Shown here: one piece after another, positions 1-9,673 of the stretch
Position numbering within the stretch: position 1 is the first letter of the stretch
Layout: each line of letters opens with the position of its first letter
The notes under the pieces: model-generated
What the model saw: the letters and a program-made list of their open reading frames with translations, nothing else
Database searches by the model: none
What the model was told of the DNA's origin: nothing
Translations under genes and position numbers: made by a program
NCBI GenBank assembly: GCA_002803225.1
Contig: NXFV01001784.1
Location: 1-64,000, forward strand
Length of the DNA: 64,000 bases
Origin: Gamarada debralockiae
Taxonomy: Eukaryota; Ascomycota; Leotiomycetes; Helotiales; Hyphodiscaceae
Direction of reading: 5' to 3'

Positions 1-191
1 AAATGTTGAGGTGTAAGTAGACTATATTATTTCATTGCAGTCGAAACGTAGACGGAGATGACTGCCTGCATCTTGATCCTTATGTACTGTACGCTCTCGC
101 GCGTATGTGCGTATGACACCTTCGAACTCCAACCCTTCTATTGCCCATTCCGTTGCCATCTATATCTATTCATGATTATTTGACACCAATG

Positions 192-545
192 TCCTGTGCC
201 GAGGGCGAGAGGACCCATGGATCATTTGAAACCCCTTCCTTTTTGAGACCCCGAATAGCTTGTTCCCTGCAGTATAGATCAAGCTCTAGTGCAACTGAAG
301 GAGCATGTCGAAACGCAACGTGCTAGTAAGAAGGAGAAGCTAAAAGCCATTGCTTAAGCTGTTGGCGCTTAGGCGTATTGATCTTTGGTTTCCTCCAACA
401 CCTTGTCTTTTTGTAGAGTTAGCTGTAGTGTATGTCTAGCAGCTCGAATCTGATGGTCCGTAAACCCGTTCTTTGCTCGTATCTTATAGAATGGAACGTT
501 GAAATCAAGGGCTGTTTTAATACGGATTCGGTCGCTGCGGGTCAT
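192..545 (-). pseudogene. Tc1/mariner-type transposase, N-terminal relic
   Basis: Reading the minus strand from an ATG at 545 gives a short helix-turn-helix-like stretch (MTRSDRIRIKTALDF... TDHQIRAAR), then a stop at 369-371. A neighbouring frame continues with KRQQLKQWLLASPS, an in-frame TAG, and then EQAIRGLKKEG. This order (DNA-binding HTH, a basic linker, then the segment ending in an aIr.al...G motif) is that of the N-terminal half of fungal Tc1/mariner/pogo transposases. The catalytic DDE part is not visible and terminal repeats were not found, so this is a broken 5' fragment with at least one frameshift and one nonsense codon. Family assignment comes from memory of the family, not from a search. 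Confidence 0.5.
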
Positions 546-943
546 AGGAGGGGAGTACCGCCTTTAAGGGGTCTGCGTAGTATTAACTTGAGAGTCTAGA
601 TCAGGAGAAGGGGCTGACTCGGCCGCGTGCCCATCTAGGTGTCCCGGGACTGCGTAGAGGCTCGAGAGGTTTGTGTAGGGATATCCTGAGAGTCAAGGAT
701 CTCGTAAATACGCAGTGTTTTCGGTGTAGAAAGTATGGCTTAGATATCCATTGTCGTGATAGTTGTGGAGGTAGTGTAGTGCTAGTGATAGTGAGAATCC
801 GACGATTTTTTAAACCCGGCAGAATCAAGTCACATAGTAGCATCTAAAAGAATCTACGTGTTTGATTGGCTGAAAAGCTTGGTAAGCACAGCCGGTAACC
901 CCCTTGTCTGAGTAGGGATTTACGGTTTATTTAAGGGGGGGAT
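546..943. other. Intergenic, no gene recognised
   Basis: No ORF here resembles a known protein. Only short chance frames are present between the transposase relic and the LTR-like repeat at 944. The first 190 bases of the window are similar. Confidence 0.5.
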
Positions 944-1053
944 AGTAGAACCTTTGGTATGAGTCACACTAGGTGGCAACAGTTGATCCTCAAGAGTATA
1001 TATAGAGCACTTCCTACTGTACAATTAATATATCGTCACTGAAAACCCCAACA
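944..1053 (+). repeat. LTR-like repeat, family A, copy 1
   Basis: About 110 bp that recur at 41924-42036 in the same orientation. Shared words include CCTTTGGTATGA, ACACTAGGTGGCAA and TATATATAGAGCACTTCCTAC. The end reads CCCCAACA, the typical 3' end of a Ty1/copia LTR, and the TATATATAGAGCAC word looks like an LTR promoter. No reverse transcriptase or integrase lies beside it, so it is best read as a solo LTR or a fragment. The exact 5' edge is uncertain. Confidence 0.6.
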
Positions 1054-1257
1054 AAATAGTTACTCCCGTCCATCAAGGTCCCTTCACAAGATCCGTTTCT
1101 AGTACCTGGTTGAGATCGTGACTACGGCTGTGTGACGGAATTTGACCCGCTAACCGATGAGCTTCTTGCAGTATGTGTTTCGGAATACATTAAAGGTGTT
1201 AAGGCCGAACGAGTATCTTCGAATTACGTCTTCCTCGCCTTCGATCATGACGAATCA

Positions 1258-1391
1258 GACGATATTGTAAGGCAAAATCATGTATTCATCGATAACTAAG
1301 GAGGGGAGGCTCGTAGGGTTGCCAGAACCCTGGATAGGTATAAGCAAAGCTAAGCCTAAGCGATAAACCGTTACTATAGCAACTGACAGAT
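1258..1391 (+). repeat. Dispersed repeat, family C, copy 1
   Basis: Shares GGCAAAATCATGTATT, GATAACTAAGGA, CGTAGGGTTGCCAGA and GCTAAGCCTA, in order, with 9545-9673 in the same orientation. Identity is roughly two thirds to three quarters by eye, with small indels. The class of element is unknown; no coding sequence or terminal inverted repeat was found. Confidence 0.55.
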
Positions 1392-1478
1392 CAGCACCAG
1401 CAGCTCTTCAAGGATGACAGTAAGACACAGCTCGGTGCCCGTACTCTTACATTATCGATTTATATCCCATAACTATAT

Positions 1479-4400
1479 CTAGCAAATCCTGGCAGCAAAA
1501 TGGTTCCGAAGACGAGAATTCTTAGAGACAACGCTGTGTAGGGCATATTTCCCACTGCCTAGATTATTGGAATCAAAGGTTTTGTACTTTGAACCAAGAG
1601 AAGACGAGGACATAGACCAAGGGAGTAACTTGGATACGACAGTAGCTCCTGCGGTCCAAAAAGGCCGTTTTGCCCTTTCTAAGAGCAGCTCATGTAGAGA
1701 CTCGATATTGTCTGGTTTGCTGAGGCGGACAAGCTCTTGTAGGGAAATTGAGAGGAGCTTGTCGTCAGTTGGTCCATTATATTTTTCTTCATCAGGATCC
1801 CACTCCGCTGAAGGGTTCCTTGGTGTTCGCTTGAAATATCCAAAAGAAGGCACTGTTATATCATCCTTCGAACATATGAGGAAGAAGACCTCGGTGTCAA
1901 CAACAAATCTCAAGTACTGTTCTAAGACTAAAGCGCAGTGGTGAAATCTAGGCCAATCGGATAATCCATTCAGGGAGGAGTTGGCAAAAAAGAGCAGAAA
2001 AATCATCCATGTTGTTGTTGTCGAATACCGAGTATGAGAGTGGCCATCTGTCTCCCATATTTGGATTTTCTCGTGAGGGGATGCACCAGCCTCCAGCATA
2101 AAACGAACTAGTTCGTGTTCCTGCCCTACAGTAGAAGATAGCAGCAGGCTTAATTCATCGGTACCTTTCACCAAAGAAGGATTCCTCGATACCTGTTGAA
2201 TGACACCGTCGAACTGGCCGTGCCAGGCAGCACAATGGATAAAGGAGATATCATCTTGGCCACTAGATTCGATATGTTGGTTAGGCATTATTAATGCAGT
2301 GCCCCATTGGATGATTCCCGAGTTTGTTTCAGTCTCGTTTGGGTAAGAGTATGGAAGTCGTCTCCAGCTATCCATAACCTTCCCAAGCTCCTCTGCGAAA
2401 TTGTAGGGCGGCTTGCGACCCTCCAAGGCCATATCCACAAGCATTAAAAGACCTTTGTCGAAAAGGCTATGAAAAGAATTTTCTGTATCTAGAAAATATT
2501 GTCGAGACGTACGCGCGAACTTTGCCTCAGCTAGATATAAACGACAGTAGACATCGTCGAGGTTGAAACCCGGGAGCCGGCTCTTAATTTCACTCTGCCT
2601 CTCTTTATCCTGAAGGTAATCTCGCACAGTTCGATGGAAGAACTGGACGGTACAGTTAAAGTAAAAATCATGGGAAGATTTTGGGACCATCTCAAGTAAA
2701 CCCTTAGAAAGACTATCGAGCTGTGGGCGTAGCCTGACATAACGTTTCTCGATTTCAGCGTCCGTATACCCTTGAACAGGAGAGTTAAAGGGGAAATTGG
2801 GGTCTTTATTGAGGTCCTCGAGCCATGAAAAAGCAAGAGCGTTGAGAACTCCTCGAGGATGATTGCCAGTCGCGACGAGAAGCATCTGGTCAGATCTTTT
2901 GCGGTCATTCGGATCAATTGAATCAAGTATCTTGGCAAACAGATCGTCTAAGCCTTTTGGAACTGCGTTCAGCTTTTCTTGAAGGGCGGTCTCCGAGTCA
3001 TGGTGGCCAATACCGCCCAAAAGTGAGCGAACGACGAGACGGGCCCATAGGAATACACCATCCGCCATTCTGACTATGTCTCGTACCAGCTCCAAGTATC
3101 CGTCTTTGATTCTGTCGAAGTTTGGATCCTTCTCGAACATCGCCCTTGCAAATCGATTGATATCACCTCTCGTTAGCTCGTGGAGGCGAAGTCGAAGTTT
3201 CGGATCGTTGGAGAAAGTAAACATAAATTCCGTATGTGGCCGACTGCTTACGCAAATCTTGATATCCGTGGAGTCTGTCCAGCGTTGGAGATTTTCAGCC
3301 AGTTTCCAATGCTCAACGCTATCACCTTGAAATTCATCAAGCCCGTCGATAAAGAAGCAAAGCCGATGCCCTGGAAACGTTCGCTTAGAGATCAACTTCT
3401 TAAATGCCTCTATGACTTCCGGCACTCGAAAGGCGGTGCCCTCGGGCTCCGGGGTTTCAAAATCCAGGGTATCCCATTGCTCTGGAAATAATTCTGAGAT
3501 GAGTTCCGGGTATTGTTTAAGCGTCTCAAAGAGAAGAGCTCTGAACAGTCCCTCGAGAGACATTAGTAGCTCTGCACCAGAATTCCAGAAGTAGAAGTGA
3601 ACAAAGACCAATTTTCTATCCCCTGCCCAAGTTTTCAGTTCCTCCTTCAGACGAGGGTGTTGAGAGAGAAACTTCATCAAAGTGGATTTCCCCGAGCCAG
3701 CTTTGCCAGAGATATGATAAATCTGATTACCTGATCTCAGCCATGCAAGGAACGCTTCGCGTGTCTCTCTTCGTGTGTCTGCTTCGGAAGAAGTGGATTC
3801 CTCATTCCATCTAGACTTCGGGACGTCAACGTCGCTGCTCCGTCTCCGAGTATTTAGGCTCTCTGGGCCGTCGTTACCCTTGTCACCCTCGTCTTCAGAT
3901 TTTTCATCTCTGGAGGTTTCCACTTTCTCCCCTTGATCGGGTTGACCAATTCGATTCTCTTCTTGGACGGAAGCTGTATCTCGAGCAGCTCTGGCTTTCT
4001 CTCTATCGCCTTCTTTTTCATTTTTAGGGCCGGAAGTTTCAGCTTCAATAGCTAGAGCCTCTCCTTCGCCTTCTTCATATTTACGACCAGAGATATCATC
4101 TTCACTGGCTGGAGCCCCTCCATCGCCTTCGTCCACATTTTTAGAGCCAATTTCAACAGCTTCGGTGATGGTGTTCTCTCTAGTGTCGCTGGGAAATGTG
4201 GGAAACGTGGGATCTTGGATCGAAGCAGGTCGTTCACGATATTCCTCTTCGAGGATCCAACTGAAAGTGCCGAGCTCTGCATCCGCAATGGCATCTACAC
4301 GTGCGAACATGTTGTCAAAATAAAGCCGGCGGAGAACATGGTTTTCCTTCGAAACAGACTTTGCCATAACCTGTAGCTTGGACAAAGCAGATCGAATCTC

Positions 4401-5203
4401 TACCAACGAAAGGGTCTGCTGTTGCCTATCGATTGCTCTCGTCTCGTTTGATTTGATGAGCCCCTGTACCCGCTGTTCAAGTTCTGTCCGAAGGCAGGTC
4501 ATTTGGATTGCGCTGTCGCTGGACATCTTTTTCCCTTCTCTTTCAATCCTGTCAAGTTGAACTTTTACGGATGACTGTTGTTCACTACAGTTCGCTGTCA
4601 GTTAATGCTGTCCGGAGACTCTCGCAAGACATTAACTCCTACCAGAGCATGAAATTCAATCGAATGAGGATTTGCGAACGGTACTTGCCAAGTCTATTCT
4701 CAACAGAAGCTATCTCCTTCTCTTTCCTCATGCTGGCAACTTTGACCTTGAGGCTCTGCCATTTAGAGTTCTTCTCGGTAGCCTGTAGCTTCTTCAAGAT
4801 CTTTGACAGATCGTGGGACAACTCGTGGCATTTGTCAGCAAGCTTGCACAATTCTCTCTCGTGCTTTGTTTTCCCCTCTACGTCAGAGGTCAAATCGTCG
4901 GTAACTTTCTCAAGATCGTCGATGATTACCCCGATATGGGCGTTCTCATATGTCTGCAGAGAATCTCGACTTAGTACTGCTATATCTGATCTCGGGGGCA
5001 GTGAGTCATGTTTCATAGTGCCTTCGGGGAGGACTCCACAATTCATCACTACTATCCGAAATATGGATAGGGAGCTCAGAAAATATCCTTACCGTCCCCG
5101 TTGTTGACTTGTAGACCTGATAAGTGCCTGCAATGAGACCCCATGAGAAGTCAATGAATGTGAGAATGCTGGAGGCGAGGCCAACCGCTGTCACGGGATC
5201 CAT
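1479..5203 (-). CDS. NACHT-domain STAND (NLR-like) protein
   Basis: Predicted cytosolic signal-transducing NTPase of the fungal NLR class, expected to act in self/non-self or heterospecific recognition. Exons join(5203..5093, 4953..4643, 4548..1479) give 1163 aa. Introns are GTAAGG...CTGCAG and GTAGGA...GACAG, chosen because each restores the frame. The first 37 residues (MDPVTAVGLASSILTFIDFS...) match the common fungal STAND N-terminal domain, followed by a coiled-coil-like region. Residues about 273-332 are acidic repeats of about 20 aa. The NACHT core has Walker A GKAGSGKST (about 422-430), Walker B CFFIDGLDEF (about 538) and the sensor-like CVSSRPHTEF. The C-terminal third has no clean WD40 or TPR repeats; a weak ankyrin-like stretch (FIHCAAWHGQFDGVI) is visible. 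No stop or frameshift is needed, so the gene looks intact. Confidence 0.85.
3971..4150 (-). repeat. Intragenic ~60-bp repeats (acidic linker)
   Basis: Within the NACHT gene about three units of 19-20 codons encode EIGSKNVDEGDGGAPASEDD, ISGRKYEEGEGEALAIEAE and TSGPKNEKEGDREKARAARD. They lie between the N-terminal domain and the NTPase and are divergent but in register. Unit limits are approximate. Confidence 0.6.
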
Positions 5204-5799
5204 GGTCGATCACGGTCGGAGCCTCACGGCGCCCAAGCAAGATGCGGCACCACCGATAGCTCTCCGCTAGAGGTGCCAATTATTTCGCTGCAGCTAATGG
5301 ATGGCGAGCGATGCAGAATGCAGGGAAGAGTTCTTATCGGGATGGGGAAAAGCAGTTAATTGATGCTATCAAAGCCTTAAGGCAGTCACATGTGCGCCTA
5401 AGTACGCGAAACCTGTTTCCGCTTTAAGCGCTTCGCTTCACAAAGTATCCTTCTCTTCATTTGCAAGCCTCCCCAACCCTCCCACGCAACCCCCCTCGCC
5501 AACGGAGAATTTGGCCAGCACTCAGGTTTGAGATGGAGAGTAGGCCAAAGCCATCATCCATGTCCCAGAGTACCCCACTTTGATTGTCGCGGCGAGGCAC
5601 ATGCATCGTCGAGCGAAATATGAGGTGGACAAATTGGTCCGCCCCGCCACACCCCTCTCTCCTTACTGAACAAAATTGCGCGCTGCGCCGCGTTCAGCTG
5701 TGCTAATATCGAATCCCCAACTCTACTTTCAAATCTCTAATTCCGATTATCATTATCATTACCCCCATATCAATTCGTCGACCGGGAATGAGAGGTGAC
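5204..5799. promoter_or_regulatory. Upstream region of the NACHT gene
   Basis: About 600 bp between the NACHT start and the end of the next minus-strand gene. It should hold the NACHT promoter and the 3' end of the upstream gene. No clear TATA box or repeated operator was identified. Confidence 0.35.
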
Positions 5800-7206
5800 T
5801 CACTCCCCCCTCAACACACCTCCCAGAATCTCCAGCCCCTTTATGATTTTTCCTTCTTCAGCATACCGTCTCCCCAAGTGCATCAAACATCCATCCACGA
5901 ACGCCACAAACCTCCTCATAGCAACCCGCTCGTTGATTGTGGCCGGAAATCTTAGATCCTCGCACGGTCCCACAATGCCGGCTCGTAATGCTTGATCCAA
6001 TTGTAATTGGACGTCGATGTCTTCGCGCAGGATGTGGAGCGAGTGCTGGAAGTTGTGGATATCGATTGAGTGTTGTGGGGACGGGAGAGCGAGTGTAGTG
6101 TGAGAAGCGTTGACCTCTTCATCAACGATATCCATCCTCTGCCCCTCATGTCCTTGAGGTGAAAGGACAAGCGTAGTTTCCGAACCATTGACCTCCATAA
6201 TCTTCTTGGCCTCGAGGCCCTGCGGGGGATTCCTAAGCATCTCCTCCACATCGTGCGTCAATTGTAGACTCCGCTGCATAAACACCGCTTTCTTCAGGAA
6301 CGTCCGTCCTACCAACTCCCTCAGCCCAGCCATCATGTCCATAAGCATCTTCCTGCACTCCTTGCCCAATCTTTTGTTTCCATCAATGATCCTCTCCTTT
6401 CTGGCAAATAGGTGGGCTAGGTTCGTGCTGAAGTTCGTTGTTAATCTCTCTTGCTTTTTGAGGGATCGGGAGGCTTTGTGAATGAGGTGGAGCAGAATAG
6501 TGCATTGTTCCGCCGTGAGAGCAATTAGCTCGTGAGGGATGGATGTGTGTGAGAGAGAAGAGGATATGGACGAGAATTTTGAGTCGCAGACCGAGGTGGA
6601 ACGATGATGCGTTGACTTCCGTGCTTTCCTCACAACAGTCGGCGTCAACGACAAGGCATCCGCATTCCCGTTCGGAGCCGTGGTACGGTGTGCGTCTTGC
6701 CTTTGGTGTTTCCAGAATGGTTTGACGCTGACCGTAATCCTGACTCTGGCTTGGCTCTTCTCTTTCTCGGCCTTGCGAGGCTTGGGTTTGAACGAGACCG
6801 CACTTCGAGTCGAGGCATTGCGTTTGTGTTTCGCCTCTTGGCGAGTAGTTCGGGCGTGGAAGAGTTTGAAGACCATGGTCGCGATATCGTCTCTGGTTCT
6901 TGATTGCTCGACCTTGATTTCGTTGCCTTCTCCGGATAGTGAGAACTTGTCGTCGCTAGAATCCTGAAGTGTGCTGGCGAATAGTTGTGAGAATCGATGC
7001 GTTCGCTTTCCTCCGATTCTATTTGCTTCTAATCCCAGAACTCCGTAACCGTCGTTAGTATCCGTCTCCTTCCCTGTCGCGAATCCCAAAATTTGTGGGA
7101 ATTGCCGTGATTGCTTTCCCTCGATTTCAATCTCCTCGTCCATAACGTCCACGTTCTTCTTTGACTCGGTAAAGCTGAGAAGCCGGGAGAGTCGTTTGGT
7201 AGCCAT
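5800..7206 (-). CDS. Uncharacterised 468-aa fungal protein
   Basis: A single uninterrupted frame from ATG 7206 to a stop at 5800; I do not recognise a family. It is basic and serine-rich in the first 200 residues and predicted helical afterwards (residues about 215-330: LIALTAEQCTILLHLIHKAS, AGLRELVGRTFLKKAVFM). There is no signal peptide and no membrane segment. The N-terminus may contain an internal duplication: KRLSRLLSF...EIEIEGKQSRQF resembles KRTHRFSQLF...GNEIKVEQSR about 65 residues later. A clean 1.4-kb frame in a region of decayed genes favours a real gene. Nothing in the neighbours suggests a role, and no function is assigned. Confidence 0.65.
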   Translation of the reverse strand: MATKRLSRLLSFTESKKNVDVMDEEIEIEGKQSRQFPQILGFATGKETDTNDGYGVLGLEANRIGGKRTHRFSQLFASTLQDSSDDKFSLSGEGNEIKVEQSRTRDDIATMVFKLFHARTTRQEAKHKRNASTRSAVSFKPKPRKAEKEKSQARVRITVSVKPFWKHQRQDAHRTTAPNGNADALSLTPTVVRKARKSTHHRSTSVCDSKFSSISSSLSHTSIPHELIALTAEQCTILLHLIHKASRSLKKQERLTTNFSTNLAHLFARKERIIDGNKRLGKECRKMLMDMMAGLRELVGRTFLKKAVFMQRSLQLTHDVEEMLRNPPQGLEAKKIMEVNGSETTLVLSPQGHEGQRMDIVDEEVNASHTTLALPSPQHSIDIHNFQHSLHILREDIDVQLQLDQALRAGIVGPCEDLRFPATINERVAMRRFVAFVDGCLMHLGRRYAEEGKIIKGLEILGGVLRGE

Positions 7207-8035
7207 GATTGTTTGTATTATCCAGTCTAAAGATTGGGGAGGAACAGAGATTGTATTCGGTGTAAAGTAGTGGAGCTTCCAAATGACGTCGTTTCCGAAT
7301 TATGATCGCCGGGATCACCTTTCTTCGTACGGACTATCGCCGGCGATATATTGGCCGCTCCACTTTGATTATAGGATATAACGATACTACAGTACTCCGT
7401 ACCTCAGACAAGCATCGAAATTTTATGGGAATGTTTAAATGATTGTGGGAGATATGGGAGAATGCCGAGAGTGGGTGAGTTGTCGATTACTGAATCGTGA
7501 CTTTCGATGTTTGTGTTCGAAAACTCGTTCGCTAATGAGAGAGAGGGAGAAAAATGAACAAAAGAGCGGAGAGGAAATTTGAAGCTGAAAAGAAAGCGAG
7601 AAGAGGCTGAAGGATATCTTTGTTCAAAAAATAGACAAAGTTTCGGGAACTGAGCCAAGACACGCGGAATGGTGTCAGAATGAGACATAAGCGCGATGAA
7701 ACCACCCAGCAGGCAGCAATCAGCAGCCTTGCGCAATGCGCTATGTTGAAATACGAGACCCATTGACACATCAGCCGCAAGGGTGCCTGGTTGAAGATCG
7801 TGATTGACCGGTTAACCAGAAGTAATGCCAAGGGACGGGATGAGGAGGAAAAACTTTTTAGAATTGCATTTCCAGAAGGTGCTATGAGATGAAATGAGAT
7901 CTAATAAAGCCAGATTGCCACTTCTATTACTTCCCTCATGTGTCCTCTCCTAGGCAAAGTTTTCCTCCAAGCAAAATGTATCCGGAGCTAGATCGTGTAT
8001 TCTGTTGATCGAAGATCGGAGTGCATTGCGAGAGT
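7207..8035. other. Intergenic 0.8 kb, no gene recognised
   Basis: Lies between two minus-strand genes: promoter of the 468-aa gene and 3' flank of the acidic-protein gene. Minus-strand ORFs at 7404-7831 are overlapping short frames with no family resemblance. Confidence 0.5.
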
Positions 8036-8805
8036 TCAGTCGTCGTCCTCATCCTCAACGCCGACTTCTTCCTCGTCGAAGTCATCCTCATCGTGAGCAG
8101 CGACTTTGGACTTGACTTTGCTCGGTGCAGGTTCCTCCTCGTCGTCCTCTTCCTCTTCCTCTTCCTCTTCCTCGTCTTCTTCCTCTTCCTCTGGCTCAGC
8201 GCCGTTGTCTACCTTTGCGGCTGGTTTGGCGGGGAGTTCTTCCTTTGAGGCGGGAGCTGTCTTGCGCTTCTTTGCGGCGGGTGCGGCTTCTGTTCACCAT
8301 TTTGTTAGCACAAGCGTGTTTAGTGAATGATCGGGGAAGGTTGGAGAGGCGATCAGGAGTAGTACAGGGGTAATTGACGAAGAAGCATATAAATCCCGCA
8401 TACGAAAATACATACCTTCAGTATCACCATTGCCATCCTCCCCCTCAGCATCTTCGTCGTCTTCATCGTCGTCTTCATCTTCATCGACTGGAGCCTCGTC
8501 ATCTGAGTCTTCGTATCTATTCGCAACGCGACCGTTAGCTGCTATGTAATCAATGATTCATCAACACCGACGCTTCAGCAGAAAGGCCGAGATTTGCGCC
8601 TGATAGAGCCTTGCGATGAAATATCTCGGTATTTTGATGGAATTGAAAACAGCAGAAGCTCAAGCGACGCTAATTGAGGCTCGGGAGATGGTTTTGGATG
8701 ATACGCGACGAAGATGGTGACAAATACGTACTCTTCTTCCTCCTCGCTCTCATCCGAGGGAAGAGCAACGAGCTCCTCATCTTGCTTTCTCTTGCGTGTA
8801 GACAT
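8036..8805 (-). CDS. Small acidic nuclear protein (histone-chaperone-like composition)
   Basis: Exons join(8805..8732, 8516..8416, 8289..8036) encode 142 aa. Donors GTACGT and GTATGT and acceptors AATAG and AACAG restore one acidic frame. It begins MSTRKRKQDEELVALPSDES, carries a nuclear-localisation-like AAKKRK (about 63-68), then an almost pure Glu/Asp run (about 92-110), and ends in another acidic block. Composition and layout fit an acidic histone- or ribosomal-protein-binding chaperone, but no catalytic or named domain is visible, so the role is inference. The acidic run is encoded by a GAG/GAA-rich simple repeat (about 8140-8195), a likely site of length variation. Start chosen: the ATG at 8805, after an in-frame upstream ATG at 8820 that would add MNSRN. 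Confidence 0.75.
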
Positions 8806-9544
8806 ATTTCTTGAATTCAATTAAATCCGAAAACTTCCAGAAGGGTAGTATCAAGCTGTAGCAGCTTCTGGGAGATAAAATAGATGTTGGTGATGTTGAT
8901 GTTTGGGAGTGGTGTTGTGGACAGATGGGAAAGTTGGGTGAGGGCTGGGCTGAGCTGAGCTGCTTTGCTTGCTGGGAGGGGGGCGCGGCGATTGCTCTTG
9001 CTGTGAGACGGAGGGAGCTCGGACCTGAATTTCTGGGGTTGGAAAATAGCCGATTTGGCAGCACGCACGTCACTGATTAGACGAATCTAACTGGTTGAGG
9101 CATCGCCCATATTCAGGGGTGGCGATAGAAGGCATGCCTGCAGGATTGGTCTTAGCGTGGTGGGCATCCGATGGGTCATCCGGATTCAGGGGCTGAATAC
9201 ATTCCACAAAGGGAGAGAACAGGTGTGATATCTCGGAGGAAGGGTGATTGAAGAATCCATTTAACTTTTTTGTTGCACGTCTGGGGTTAAGCGCAAAACG
9301 CTGTATACGCTGCATGCGCACCGGAGGCTTGCTCAAGTGGCTTGATTGGCCGTTGTGACGCGATTCCCGCAATTTTTCTCAGATTTACCTTCTCCTCTCC
9401 GTATACGATACTGGCAATTAGTAGTCAAAGAAGAAATCTCCATTGCAAATTCGAAAGTGTCATACTTTTATCATAGTCTTACGCATGGTTTCTGTATCAC
9501 CTTTTCCTGACGCCCGCACCCTCTGAACGCATTCAACGTAGTTA
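8806..9544. other. Intergenic 0.74 kb, no gene recognised
   Basis: Promoter side of the acidic-protein gene. Minus-strand ORFs at 8777-9073 and 9070-9372 overlap in different frames and have no recognisable motif. Confidence 0.5.
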
Positions 9545-9673
9545 ACGATAATATGAGGCAAAATCATGTATTGATTGATAACTAAGGATTCAAGAATCGT
9601 AGGGTTGCCAGAGCCCGAGATATAGCTAATGAACGCTAAGCCTATTCAAGAAACTATCATTGAAGTAACTGGC
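9545..9673 (+). repeat. Dispersed repeat, family C, copy 2
   Basis: Second copy of the repeat at 1258-1391, same orientation (ATGAGGCAAAATCATGTATT, GATAACTAAGGATTC, CGTAGGGTTGCCAGAGCCC). It overlaps the end of a minus-strand frame at 9646-9852, which makes the end of that frame unlikely to be original coding sequence. Confidence 0.55.

Noticed and set aside
3076..3594. Overlapping plus-strand frames of 60-103 codons
   Set aside because: Antisense to the NACHT core, which has conserved motifs on the minus strand.
4508..5107. 199-codon plus-strand frame
   Set aside because: Antisense shadow of exons 2-3 of the NACHT gene; no motif.
8021..8373. Plus-strand frames rich in Ser, Leu or Pro
   Set aside because: They arise from the CTTCCT tract that encodes the acidic run on the other strand.
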